A stretch of 64,000 bases of DNA from Flaveria trinervia. Its lineage: Eukaryota; Streptophyta; Magnoliopsida; Asterales; Asteraceae. The notes beneath the pieces were generated by a model that was given only the letters and a program-made list of their open reading frames with translations, searched no databases and had not been told where the DNA came from. How positions within the stretch are numbered: position 1 is the stretch's first letter; each line of letters starts with the position of its first letter. This document shows positions 13,021 through 23,855 of this stretch, piece by piece. The DNA lies in assembly GCA_025506515.1 (NCBI GenBank), contig CM046443.1, forward strand, positions 24,989,060-25,053,059, read 5' to 3'. The translations under genes were made by a program, and so were the position numbers.

Positions 13021-14382
13021 TGATGTGGTGCGGAACATATATATTTTGATAGAGGTTTTTCGCACAGATTAGTTTTAAATGGTTATTACTAATACTAAAC
13101 CACACACACAAAAGGCAAGTGTACCTATCGTGTGATGGTATAGTGATGGTAAGAACGAAGCATCAATCCGTGGACACACCTAGCCTACTTAAGAACCTTA
13201 ATATTTGACTATCAGATTTGGTTTTTGTTTGAGAAAATAATGAGTTGCATTGATAAGAGTTTAGGGTTTAAAAACAATAATAGAAATAAATTAAAATAAG
13301 ATTGAAGCATTTGGATTTAAAACCAGGGAATAAGGATTATCATCCTAATTAGACTACACTTATATAATGTGATGAATTGGTGATGTGATTAAAGATATGG
13401 ATTAACGTAATTACGTTAATGTTTATAAAGCTGAGCTAACGCGATTCTCGTCTATCCGCTCCATAGTGACTAGGATCTTATCAGGCTGGTTTACTGCTTA
13501 GATCAAAGCCCTAGTAAAAGAGGTAAATCTTTTGTGACCTGTTTGACATGCAATTTTTGAAAACATAACTTAATGTTATAAAGAGAGTTGATCAGGTTCC
13601 TTCCTAACATACTATTAATTTTAGAAAACCGTAACAATTACTGTTGATTTCTCAGACTAATAAAAGGGAATTTGCAAATGATCAGAAAGTTAAAGTGATA
13701 TGATTTCTAATAACAATTTCTAGTTCATTAGCCATGGATTTATTATGAAGACTGGTTTCACGAGTGAAAGTTGATTATACGTTTTTCAACCGTGTATGAC
13801 AATCACAATCAGAAACCATACAGTTATAACTTCCCATTCAAATGTAGATGCTACCCATCAAAAGTTTTCCCAAGACTACCATAAGATTAACATAATATAT
13901 ATCACACCATTAGTTCATCACAAATTACATAAGGTTCAACCAATTAGGATGATAATAAGAGTTTAACTCATAATAAGCTTGAAAATAACAACAAATAACA
14001 TAGAAGATAGATATGAAATTATTGGTGAAATAGAACAATCAAACTAGTGATCCACATAGAAGACAGTAATTTTTATATTGTCAAATGTCCAAACACAGGG
14101 GTGTGTTAAATGTAGCATGGGAGTGTGTTCCATGCAAGGCTTGAGGTGTGTTCCATGCAAGGCATGGGGGCGTGCTTAATGAGGCACGGCCCCATGCTTG
14201 GACTCCAAAGCTCGGATTACTTCAATTCTTGTCAAATATGCTTCTTTTGTTCATCTTGTCTTTTTAAACACCTTAAAACACAATTTAACATTTTTAAGCA
14301 TATATTCATCACTTTAAGGGAGATATTGAGGAATAATTGATGTGTTTTTTATAGGATTTTATGTATAATTTGGAGCAAATCA
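13021..14382 (-). repeat. 3' LTR of the Athila-like element, 1362 bp
   Basis: It begins (plus reading) TGATGTGGTGCGGAAC and ends GGAGCAAATCA, and aligns along its length with the 5' LTR at 47575-49190. It lacks about 340 bp present in the 5' copy, between the GTGATCCA and GACAGTA landmarks, which includes the TATA box. It also has a local 25-bp duplication near 14122-14165. The GC-rich hairpin GGCACGGCCCCATGC is retained near 14184-14200. Confidence 0.9.
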
Positions 14383-14412
14383 AACATCTCCACACTTGAA
14401 CTTAGCTTGTCC
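14383..14412 (-). other. polypurine tract region of the Athila-like element
   Basis: On the minus strand this reads AAGTTCAAGTGTGGAGATGTT and abuts the 3' LTR. AAGTGTGG(G)GA is the conserved plus-strand primer motif of Athila-type elements. It is preceded by TTGAGGACAAGC, also typical of the family. Confidence 0.75.
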
Positions 14413-16010
14413 TCAAGCTAAACCACTTAAAATGACAATTTCACCAAAAACTAAATAAATCAAATAATATATATGTTTTTCGGGAAGTATGCAAGTAAAT
14501 ATTATTTTCATCTAAATGTAAATATTTTAAGCATATCTAAAATGATATCCTAGCAAGCATTAGATTAGTTAGTGAAGATTATCATCATGTAAAAATCCAC
14601 ACTTCTCACAAGATGCATTCACACTCGGCTAAATATATGGAGTCATAATTAAGATTAATTATGACTAGTGCACTCAATTGCCTAGTATGAATACGTGTGA
14701 AATCATATGCTTGTATAGGGATCAAATCTCCACATACTTAGATACTTACTTGCATAAATCATTAGGTCATTGATGGGTTGTAACTTGGCTCGGGTGAGTA
14801 TGCAATATTTGTATAAATTGGCTAAATGCTAAAGACAATGGTCTTTGCTTATATTAATAACATAAAGTACATGGAAAGCAATAAAAGGTTCCCTATACAA
14901 TACTTTTAAGTTAGAAAGGATATGCTAACTCGAGAGCTCATTAAAGGTCGGATTGTCAAGACCGTACTTTGCTTACAAGAACCGTACTTCGTCTTTCACC
15001 CAAAGATACACAAAACTTTTCTTTCGTAAGGATCGTTCGGCTTGAAGACTAATAGCACCCAATCAGATCAGTTCTATGCATTTGTATTGAGACTCGGTTT
15101 GGTTATTTTTGCATTTCCTATTATGGGACCAATTTCCACAGTTTGGGCATCTTTCGTATCTTTTTGCGCGCCTTTTTATAGCACTTTTTGAGATTCCACA
15201 AAATGGCAAAACTTATTCTTTTTTTCGCCATTTCTTTCTTGCGTCAAACGTGAGGTTGAAAATTTGTTTACGGAATTCTAGGAGAAGTCCCGGTTTTGTG
15301 TGGTGAAGGCAACAAAGCAAATTAAAATCAAAAGAATGTATTCTAGTTCTTTTAGGTCTGCCGGTAAAAGAACAAATTTTATTTTTTTGAACATATATAT
15401 AAGCCAAAAATGTGTATTTAACGAAAAACGGGTTTTGTTAAACGCTTTTTTGGTTAAGTGACTTAGTGGTTCAAGTGATTGAGAAATAAAAAATGTTAAG
15501 TCTCAACGGGGCTAATAAGGTTGACGTTCAGGTAAGGAAAATAAAATAAAAATGGTTAGGGCTTGAATGGTTAAGGTTTTCTAATGCCTAACTCATTTTA
15601 ATGCAACAAATACTAATTAAGGTATTGAAATGTATACCCAAAGCACATTCTAATCACACATATCATAAGACACCCTCAATTAAATCCAGAAGAAAGTAGA
15701 ATTGCAATTGCAAAAGTTGTTTAAGACTAAAAAATAAACTCACATACAGATGGAATTATGTAAAAGTCTTTCATTTTACCTGACTAAATATTTTATCTAG
15801 ATTATGCTTTAAAGATATCACAAAAAATATCTTCAATTTTTATTTGGATGTCGTTTACTTACTTATTTATTTCTCGAAAACATATATTTAAAATTTGGTT
15901 TATCAAAAATTGTTTGAACTTTTTTGTTTATTGTCACAAAAATTAATTGTTAAGTGATATTTTATAAATAAAAATAAAAATTTAGACTTTTTTAGCAAAG
16001 TCAAATGCAT
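14413..16010. other. 3' untranslated spacer of the Athila-like element
   Basis: AT-rich DNA between two polypurine-type motifs. I see no conserved ORF here; the open frames at 15109-15306 plus and 15213-15407 minus look like chance. Long non-coding spacers after the post-pol ORF are usual in Athila elements. Confidence 0.55.
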
Positions 16011-16066
16011 TACTCCCATCCCCACACTTAAAATACACATTGTTCTCAATGTGACTAATAATTATA
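16011..16066 (-). other. second polypurine-like motif (Athila-like internal region)
   Basis: The minus strand reads CATTGAGAACAATGTG followed shortly by TTAAGTGTGGGGATGG. This is the same two-part motif as next to the 3' LTR, but nearly 1.7 kb upstream and directly after the post-pol ORF. An extra internal polypurine tract is plausible (inference). Confidence 0.6.
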
Positions 16067-16488
16067 ACCGAGAAAGGGTAATGAGATAACTCCCTTCAAA
16101 ATGATAAATTTGTAACTTGTGTTTGGTTGCCCTTAAGTTGAGAGACTTCTCGGGATCACCTGAAATTTCACCAAATTATTGAAAGCATTAAATTCCTAAA
16201 CACACAAAATAAAAATAAAACAACAAAAATTAAAAGATAGATTGGCACAAAACAACTATGCCCGGGCCCTGAAAAAGATATAGTTTTCAAGGGCTTTATG
16301 ATGGGATATCCACCCACTCATGATACATTCGGTTCTTGATGTACGTGACATTATTGCTTAGGTTATCAACTCGGGAATACAAATCTTCGACTAGGTTGAA
16401 GGCTCGTTGGGCATATTCAAATGATTGCCTTGCATGGTCGTTGGTGGTGTGGATTGATTCATAAAAGTTTAACATGGTAAGGAATTCT

Positions 16489-17470
16489 CTAGTGCGTGAA
16501 CTTGAAGATCCGGCTCGACTCCTTCCTGCGGTATCGGCATATCAAGGTCCATGATGATTTCCTCGAGATCCGCCAGATCCCAGATTTGTCCTTTTTATCC
16601 ATGAACCTTGGCTGTTCGTTTGGTAACTTTTTCACCATGTACATACTTGTGCAAATGCTCAAGTCCAGCAGTTCCGACATCACTCCTTCAGTTCCCTCAA
16701 TGCTACACCTATAACTCTCGTATAGGTTCAGAATCCAACTTCCTCCAAACATGGGTGTTGGAGCACCAGTAAACGCATTCCTGGCAAAAAGATTACAAAA
16801 CAAATACCCAACATTACATGGAAAATGATTAACCATATAATATAAAATGAACAAGTCACTCAAATTAACAACTCTCTCGCTTTGACCATGAGCTGTTATG
16901 GAATGGCTAAGTAACGATGAATGTATCACAACATCGGGTCTCGTATCTGGCTACTTTTTGTTACTCAAGTTGAAACCCCTAGTTCCAATATTTTCCCAAA
17001 ATGCTCTCCGCATGGAACCACTTTCTGTGTCTTTACTTTCCTCATCGGGAAGGTGTGGTATGCTTGAATTCCCGATATTGCTTCCTCCTCCATTTCTTGT
17101 TCCGTGTAGATACTGAGATAGACACCGAATAAGGCAATTTATGCCAATGACCACCAAGTCTGAATGAAACTGCATTATCATCCCAAGGGTTAGAGTCTTC
17201 CATGTTAAATCTAAAAGATACTAAAAATTCAAGAGTTAGTTCATAAACGGAAGGTGTATTTTGTGAGAACAAACGCTTCCACTGAATACTCAATAATTAT
17301 TACATCTTTCGAGCTTTCCGACTGCCGCAAGTGTTTCTTCATCTGCTTGTAAATGGGATCTTTCAACCCTTTGAATCAGTCTTTGAAGTCTATCGCGACA
17401 CCATCTCTCATGCTTCCCTTCACATTGTAAATTGATGATCCATGATCCTGAAATTTAAAAATAAGTTAAA
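16489..17470 (-). pseudogene. Athila-type post-pol ORF, broken
   Basis: Two main open pieces lie on the minus strand. The upstream one (17042-17293) contains VYELTLEFLVSFRF and then AVSFRLGGHWHKLPYSV. The downstream one (16489-16929) contains ERVVNLSDLFILYYMV, then NVGYLFCNLFARN and FGGSWILNLYESY. This succession (an E-L-T-x-E-F-L box, an A-V-S-F-R-L-G-G box, then a D-L-F-x-L-Y box and G-G box) is that of the protein annotated in plants as Athila ORF1 or a putative retrotransposon ORF downstream of pol. Its function is unknown; it has sometimes been called envelope-like, but I see no signal peptide or membrane segment here. Weak coding continues upstream to about 17470. Frameshifts and stops make it inactive. 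Confidence 0.72.
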
Positions 17471-17479
17471 CTATACAAA

Positions 17480-18953
17480 ACAAATTTCTGGAATAGTTTC
17501 ATGACGTTAGTGAGAAATATGGGTTTCACAAGTCATATCATCATAATTATTTAACTCATGTCTAAAACAGTTAAAAATTTGATATACAAGAAAAAACTGT
17601 TAAACATGGGGGTGTGTCTTGTGAAACGTGGGGGTGCGGTTGATATTTTGAGGTATGAAGTTTTAGCTCGAGCATGTGTGGTTTTGTTTGTAAACCTTTG
17701 ATTAAGCATGGGTTTAACATTTTTTTGCTTGAAAAACCAAAGATTATACGTTAAACATTTTAGACTCTTCGTAATAATTCAAGATACTAAAAAATATATA
17801 GTGTTTAACACCACTTGTGAACTCTTGAATATGATTAACAGTTATTTCACCACGAATTATGAAGATTGTCTTGTTAGAAACAAAAGAAAACATACTAATA
17901 ACTAACTAAACACACTAATTAACACTAATCAACTACAAAAATAAACATGAACAAGAAGTTTAAAGCATTCATCTATCCATAATATGTTTAAGTATAAGGC
18001 TTTACATATAATTGCTAGGATTTCAGTTGTTTAGAAACCTAATCATGTAACTACATGTAAATAACCATCATTATGATAGGAATTAGCAAGCTAACCTCTT
18101 AATCAATACCCTTGAAAGAACTCTTGAAAAGGATGAAGAAAAATGGAAAATATGGTGAAAATGGAAGAGGATACGAACATTGCAGGCAACGAAGTTGGTT
18201 TTTAACATGCAAAATTGATGAGGAACAAGATAAAAGGCTGAAAAAAGTCAAAAGTTGTCATCCATTGTCGAGCATGGGGGTGTGCTCCCCTTATGTTGTT
18301 TGGTTTCAGTCTTTTGTTGTTCCGTTTTTCAGTTTCGCGTGTTACGCAATTTGCCCGGTTAGGTTTTTATCACTTCCAAATCACCAGGAAAAATATGAAA
18401 TTAGTCCTAGAGTTAATTAACACAATCCAAAATGAAAATTACATTTCCTAGGGTCCTACGGTTACATGATACGTTAAAAGCCAAGAATCTGAAACTTCAA
18501 AACCAGATTCCTTAACGTGCATCAACGTACCTAACACATCACGAAATGCTTCTAAAAGAAGCCTCCACACATTCTGTGTGGAGGGTTTGGGATGGGATAG
18601 TGAGACGTGCGGTTGCCTAGTTCGGCAAGCTGATGGTTAATGGAAACGAGTTCCTCGCCCATCTCTTGAGATTTTTGGATAAGTTCAGCTAGGCGTTGTT
18701 ACATGACAAGGTTCATTTTAGTCATCTGCTTCATTAGTTCATGCAGCTTGAAGTAGTATTCTTGTGTCGTCGGCTCTCGCGTTTCAAAACGCGGTTTCTT
18801 CGCATGATTGCAGTTTGAACTTTCGTGACTTGATTATTTTATCTTTCAAACGTTTTAAGCAGGATTGAGTGTGATGAAAGAATGAAACACGTGTGGTATT
18901 TATATATAGGTCAGGAATAATGAACACGAGGGCGTGCTTGGCCAGGCACGACC
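17480..18953 (-). other. Athila-like internal spacer, right up to the Copia A insertion
   Basis: No clear ORF homology. It holds several copies of a GC-rich motif, CATGGGGGTGTGCTC and relatives, at 17607-17636, 18266-18290 and 18927-18958. The last is a hairpin-like GGCGTGCTTGG...CACGACCCCGTG, and Copia A inserted exactly at its right edge. The same motif resumes after Copia A near 32900-32932. Confidence 0.5.
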
Positions 18954-18958
18954 CCGTG

Positions 18959-19342
18959 TGTTGATACACTTATGTACCTAGATCCTGATCTTAATGTATT
19001 ATGTGTTAAATGTCTTGCACTTATGTAACCAGCTCATGGTTCAGTCGCCCGAATGAGCAACCCTAACCTATAAATACCACCTAATTCGTGGAAAACGTAA
19101 GCATAGTACATACTTTGACTCCAGACGTACCCTAGCCATCCAGAAGCCTCTAAGTTCGTACTCCAAGTTCATAGAACGCTGTAGGTCGATTCCTAATCGA
19201 TTCTTGACGTTATATTCAATCCATTATTGTTTCTACATGCGTTCTCACTGATTGGATCACTAATCAAATAGGATTCCGCACTATTTGGTTTGGTTTAACA
19301 CGTTATTCAGTTGGTGTTTTGTTCAAATACCAGATCCTAACA
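18959..19342 (+). repeat. 5' LTR of Copia A, 384 bp, internally deleted
   Basis: It starts TGTTGATACACTTATG and ends CAGATCCTAACA. Compared with the 730-bp 3' LTR it lacks about 346 bp, from TATGTAA to CAGCTCATGG (junction near 19029). Most of the U3 palindrome array is gone; only one unit remains (19040-19056). The TATA box TATAAATA (19069-19076) is kept. The junction shows short AACCA-like homology, so a slip or illegitimate recombination is likely. Confidence 0.9.
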
Positions 19343-19344
19343 AG

Positions 19345-19356
19345 TGGTATCAGAGC
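19345..19356 (+). promoter_or_regulatory. primer binding site, Copia A (initiator Met tRNA)
   Basis: TGGTATCAGAGC, two bases after the LTR end, is the standard complement to the 3' end of plant initiator methionine tRNA used by Copia elements. Confidence 0.93.
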
Positions 19357-19562
19357 CTTGGCTCTTGATTACGTGTTGATTCAATAGTTTTGATACAAAA
19401 GTTGTGTTTCTACATAAAAAACACAATCTTTTTGTGTCTAGCGGAGTCTTAGACATTTCCTATCCCAAAAGTTTAGTTTTTCCGGCATACGGTGATTAGG
19501 GTTTGATAAAATTCGAGTTTTTACAGCCAAAACACGTTTAACCTACGAATTATCAAACTTCA

Positions 19563-19835
19563 GCAAGTTCAGTCGCACGATTGGCTCAATCGCACGACTA
19601 AGTTCATTCACATTCTCCAACCGCACGATTGGACTCATTCGTACGCTTATTCATACGATTGAGAACCTCATTCGGACTGTTCAACCACATTAGTTCATTC
19701 GGCCGACTGATTCATCCGCATTTGTTCAATCGCACGATTGAACCATCCGCATTTGTTTAGTCGCATGATTGAACCATCCGCATTTGTTCAATCGCCCGAA
19801 TAAGTCCAATCGCATACCTTCATTCGCATACATCA
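19563..19835 (+). repeat. palindromic-unit array in the Copia A leader
   Basis: More than ten degenerate units of the type TTCAGTCGCACGATTGAACC lie between PBS and gag ATG. Several are near-palindromes (for example TTCAATCGCACGATTGAA). The same unit type recurs in the LTRs, in the pol-to-accessory spacer and in other elements of this window. Confidence 0.85.
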
Positions 19836-19865
19836 GTAGTTTGTTAAATAGTAAAGTTAAGTGAA

Positions 19866-22683
19866 ATGGAGGACCAGTTTTCAGCATACATAGCAAGTAG
19901 AGATACTTGTATCCAGAATCTACTGTTGTTGGAGAATGAAGTGGGAATTCACAATAAACCCCTGAAGCTTATAACGTTAGACGACTACCCACAATGGAAG
20001 CAACGTTTTGAAATCTACTTAAATGGAGTAGATACAAATCTGTGGGAGGCAATAGAGTCGGGGTACAGCATGCCCGTAGGAGCAGATGGAGTTAAGCTTA
20101 CTCTAAGTGGAATGTCGGATGCTCAGAAGGTCAAATACAACGCTGAGAAGAAAGTATACGCTTTGCTCACTCAGTCTATTCTGAAGGATATCTTCCATCA
20201 GTATTCGGAGTATACTCAAGCAAAGAAACTATGGGATGCGTTGGAGAAGAGGTATGACGAAAATGTCTCACTCAAGGCCATTAAGGCCAAAGCCTTGAAG
20301 AAGGAGTTCGACAACTTCTCTGCAATGGGAAAGGAAGGTCTGGATGATATGGTCGACAGATTCTACCATTTGATGAGTGAAATGCACACTCATGGTGTAA
20401 CTACGTCGATGGAGAATAAGGTATCCAATTTTGCAGATGGTCAACCGGAGAAATGAGTTCCTTCGTTTTAAACCTCAGACAGAATGGGATGCTCTCGAAG
20501 TTAGACATAAATGACTTCATTCTTACATTAACGGAAGAGGAGCTAAGGATGAAGTACAGAGCCCAAAGGCCAACTACGATCAGAATCCTGCACTTTACAA
20601 TGCAACTCCTCCGGTCAAGACATTTGGAGCACCACTGCAACCGCTTTCGTCTCAAGCGCAGCAATTCCAGCACAATCGTCAACTTCAGGGTCCGAAACGT
20701 CAGGGTCGTCTAGTACCCAGTATATGATACCTGAAGCCAATGCAGCAAAACTGAAAACCGACAACTTTGGGAATGTGACTGTTGAGGTGGCCAAAGAACA
20801 CATGGACCTCTTAGCTGCTATAGTCCACTCCTATGATGGACTAGTTGCTGGAAAGATAGGAAATTGTCACCTGACAGATGAAGATTATGAACAGGTGGAC
20901 GAGATGGAGTTGGAACGTATGGACATAATGTGGGCTTTGGCAAGTGCTGTCCGACGAGCTAAAAAGTTTGTCAAAAAGACCGTACAGAACTTGGTTGTGA
21001 CCAAAGACACAACCTTTGGCTTCGACAAGTCAAAGGTTACTTGTTTCAACTGTGGTGAGAAGGGACACTTCAAGCGGGAGTGTGTAAAGCCAAAGAAGAT
21101 AGGGAACGGTAATCCCTTCTCGTCATTCAGTCGTCAGGACAAAGCCACATCTAGCAGTTCTACCTTATCCAATAAGGACCCCAAAGCCTTGACTGCTAAT
21201 GAGGATGAAGGATAGGACTGGAGCTTTCGGTTCATGTCACCGGAAGAGTCCAACATAGCTAATAAGAGGACATTAATGACGATTCAGCTAGTGAGGGAGA
21301 CATAGCAGTAGAGCTCGTAATGTCAATTCTGAAGACACAGGACCCGTGGTCAACCACCTGCCTAAAGAAGGAAGTCTGCATCAACGTCAGAATCACCAAA
21401 ACCAGAATCAACAGATGTTGTACTCATGGCTGATTCATCTTCAACATCTTAGGTAAGTACTACTGATCAGTTTTTAATAATCATGCTTGTTTAGATTGTA
21501 ATAAATTTAGAGAAAGTATAGATTTAAAATTTGCTAGGTTATTAGATCATAATGATAACTTAGTAAAGGACCTGGAACTATGCACTAAGGCAAATAGAGT
21601 GTTAAAAAAAAACAGCATAGTTATAAGAAAAAGATAGACCTATTGACTAAATAGCTTAGGGAAACAGAGGTAGTCGCCTTTAACTAAGCAAATGACATTA
21701 GGTACTATATGAACTCCCTAGAGGACACTAAGAAGCAAAAGGTTGTTTTAGAAGTAGAAGTCAACTCTTTAAAATAGAAAATGCACAATTGGACAAGCTC
21801 GTCACACATTGTCCAACACTTAGTGAGAGAGAGAAATAATAGGGAGGGGCTGGGATACAAAGTGGTTCCACCACCACCTGAGACCTTGATGAACACCAAA
21901 AGTAAACCTATTAACAATAAACCCATCAAGGATCATGTGGTGTCCACTCCTCTTGTTAGTGATCCAGATTCTATAAGTAAATCAAATGAATCTGACTCTA
22001 AACAAAAGGAGGCCACTTCAAAGGCAAAAGGGAAGATGCCTTGTGTTAACCTGGAAACTGAATTTGAAAAGGTTAATTTGAAGTCTGGGTCAAACCAAGT
22101 CAAACCAGAACCCAAAAGGACTATAAAACCTAATCAATCACGAACGTCATGTCAAAGTCCAGGTAAACAAGAGAAAAAAGATGTAAAACCAGGTAAAGCA
22201 ATTAAGTTTGTAAACCCAAGTCATACATCTAATAAAGAAGTGCCTCAATCCAAACATAATAAGGTCAACTGTGTGACTTTTACATCTCCACCAAAACATA
22301 TAAACCGTAAAGTTGAAAGCAGATCCTGCTATAATTGTGGAGAGTATGGTCACATAGCGTCTCAGTGTCCTTATTATCAGACACCGAGAAGAAAGTAGAA
22401 CTTCCAGTATCTACACCTAGATCTTTAAAAGGAACTCAGTGACGCCTCGAAAAAGGCCAAGTGAACCCAAAGTTCAATCCATCAGCCAGTTGTCTGTCTA
22501 TCACAAACAGGCCTTACACAAAGCTGGTCTGTGGAAAGAAAAATCCGCCTCCACATCTGAAAATGAGAACAAACTGAAATTTGAGCTTCCCTCAACCTCA
22601 AATGGTCAATTGGTTGAATTTATGATGTGTGATGCCTCAGGAAAACCTAAGCCAGTGAAGGCTTGGGTTCCTAACATGAACTA
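19866..22683 (+). pseudogene. gag: gag of Copia A with two zinc knuckles, frameshifted
   Basis: The ATG at 19866 opens MEDQFSAYIASRDTC. The capsid-like part (about residues 20-190) includes PQWKQRFEIYLNGV and AKKLWDALEKRYDE, typical of plant Copia gag. A Trp codon became TGA at 20456-20458, and frames shift near 20460 and 20570. The frame recovers at 20724 and carries zinc knuckle 1, CFNCGEKGHFKREC (21042-21083). A long Lys/Glu-rich, coiled-coil-like stretch follows (21480-21780), with several stops. A basic region then leads to zinc knuckle 2, CYNCGEYGHIASQC (22327-22368). A last piece (22439-22683) joins to protease. Copy B starts at the same ATG context, which supports the start. The product would be the nucleocapsid protein packaging element RNA. 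Confidence 0.88.
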
Positions 22684-23110
22684 ATGTTTTCATTGAATGT
22701 GCAGGGTGTTCGCTATAATGCTGAGACTAACACATGGATTGTAGATAGTGGAGCATCGAGACACATGACAGGGAATAGAGCTCTCCTATCAAATATCAGA
22801 CAATTAAAGGAGGGCATGTTTCATTTGCTGGAAACAAAGGCGGGTACATCACAACCCAAGGGGAAGTGGGAAATGAAAAGGTTAAGTTTGACAAGGTAAA
22901 CTACGTCCAACACTACAAAATAACTTGCTTTCAGTCTCTTAAATTTATGATAAAGGATTCAAGGTAGTCTTTGACAACAAGAAGTTCTACGTTCTAAAGA
23001 AGGACTACGTGATTCCGGAGGACCAAATTCTAATGTCAGCTTCAAGATATAATGATCTTTATGTTTTGGATCTCTCAAAGGCCTCCACAACAGATCATGA
23101 AGTTCAGTGA
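22684..23110 (+). pseudogene. aspartic protease region of Copia A pol
   Basis: WIVDSGASRHMTGNRALL (from 22735) is the active-site segment of the Copia retroviral-type aspartic protease, with catalytic Asp at about 22744. Downstream the frame is lost within about 150 bp: the open piece ends at 22899, and later weak matches lie in other frames. The enzyme would cut the gag-pol polyprotein. It is inactive here because the domain is broken. Confidence 0.8.
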
Positions 23111-23113
23111 TTC

Positions 23114-23855
23114 TTGTCCAAAGCTACTGAGAAGGACTCAATCTCCTGGCATAGGAGAATGGGACACATAAATCCGAGGAAGATGAATCACTTGGTCCAG
23201 AATGATCTAGTGAGGGGAGTAAATGTCAAAAACTTCCAACTCCTGGATTTCTGTGTTGCGTGCAAAAAGGGCAAACAGATGAAGAAGTCTCATAAGGAAA
23301 AGAAAGTTCATTCTATAGAACTTCCTCTTGAGCTCCTTCACATGGTTCTGTTTGGTCCAATCAGTACAAGAAGCATCGCAGGCGACTTGTATTGCTATGT
23401 AGTTACAGATGACTACTCAAGATTCTCTTGGGTAATGTTTCTGAAATCCAAATCAGAAACATTTGAATCTTTCAAGGAATTAGTAACTACACTGGAATCC
23501 CTATACAAGCTGAAGGTACGACAGGTGCGCTCGGATAACGGAACCGAGTTCAAGAATCAGTGGATGGAGGCCTATTGCAAGGAAAAGGGAATTGTGCATC
23601 AATTCACCTCTGCCTACACTCCTCAGATGAACGGGGTTGCTAAACGAAGAATCGCAGCTTGATAGAGATGGCACGCACTATGCTGGCAGACTCGAAACTG
23701 CCTATTCAATTCTGGAATGAAGCAGTAGCAAATGCATGTTACATTCTTAATCGAGTTCTAGTAGTGAAACGCCATGGAAAAACTGCTATGAGTTACTACA
23801 ACGATGTAAACCTAACTTAGAGTATCTCGAGCCGTTTCGTGCTCCATGCACCCTA
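23114..23855 (+). pseudogene. integrase of Copia A, catalytic Glu lost
   Basis: The zinc-binding HHCC domain is seen as HRRMGH...CVACKKGK (about 23150-23275). The rve core follows with VVTDDYSRFSWV (first Asp, about 23407) and RQVRSDNGTEF (second Asp, about 23531). The segment that should carry the third acidic residue reads PQMNGVAKRR. The Glu codon is AAA at 23642-23644, and a single base is missing just after it, so the frame ends at a stop (23660-23662). Downstream sequence to about 23850 continues the family in a shifted frame (IEMARTMLADSKLPIQFW). Integration by this copy is impossible on two counts. Confidence 0.88.

Noticed and set aside
18112..18420. 102-codon plus ORF in the Athila-like spacer
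   Set aside because: Antisense to the host element, no recognisable domain, and contains a copy of the GC-rich repeat motif; most likely a chance ORF.
19563..19835. Regularly spaced short palindromes resembling a CRISPR array
   Set aside because: Units are degenerate, the spacing is irregular, there are no unique spacers of constant length, and the context is a plant retrotransposon leader.
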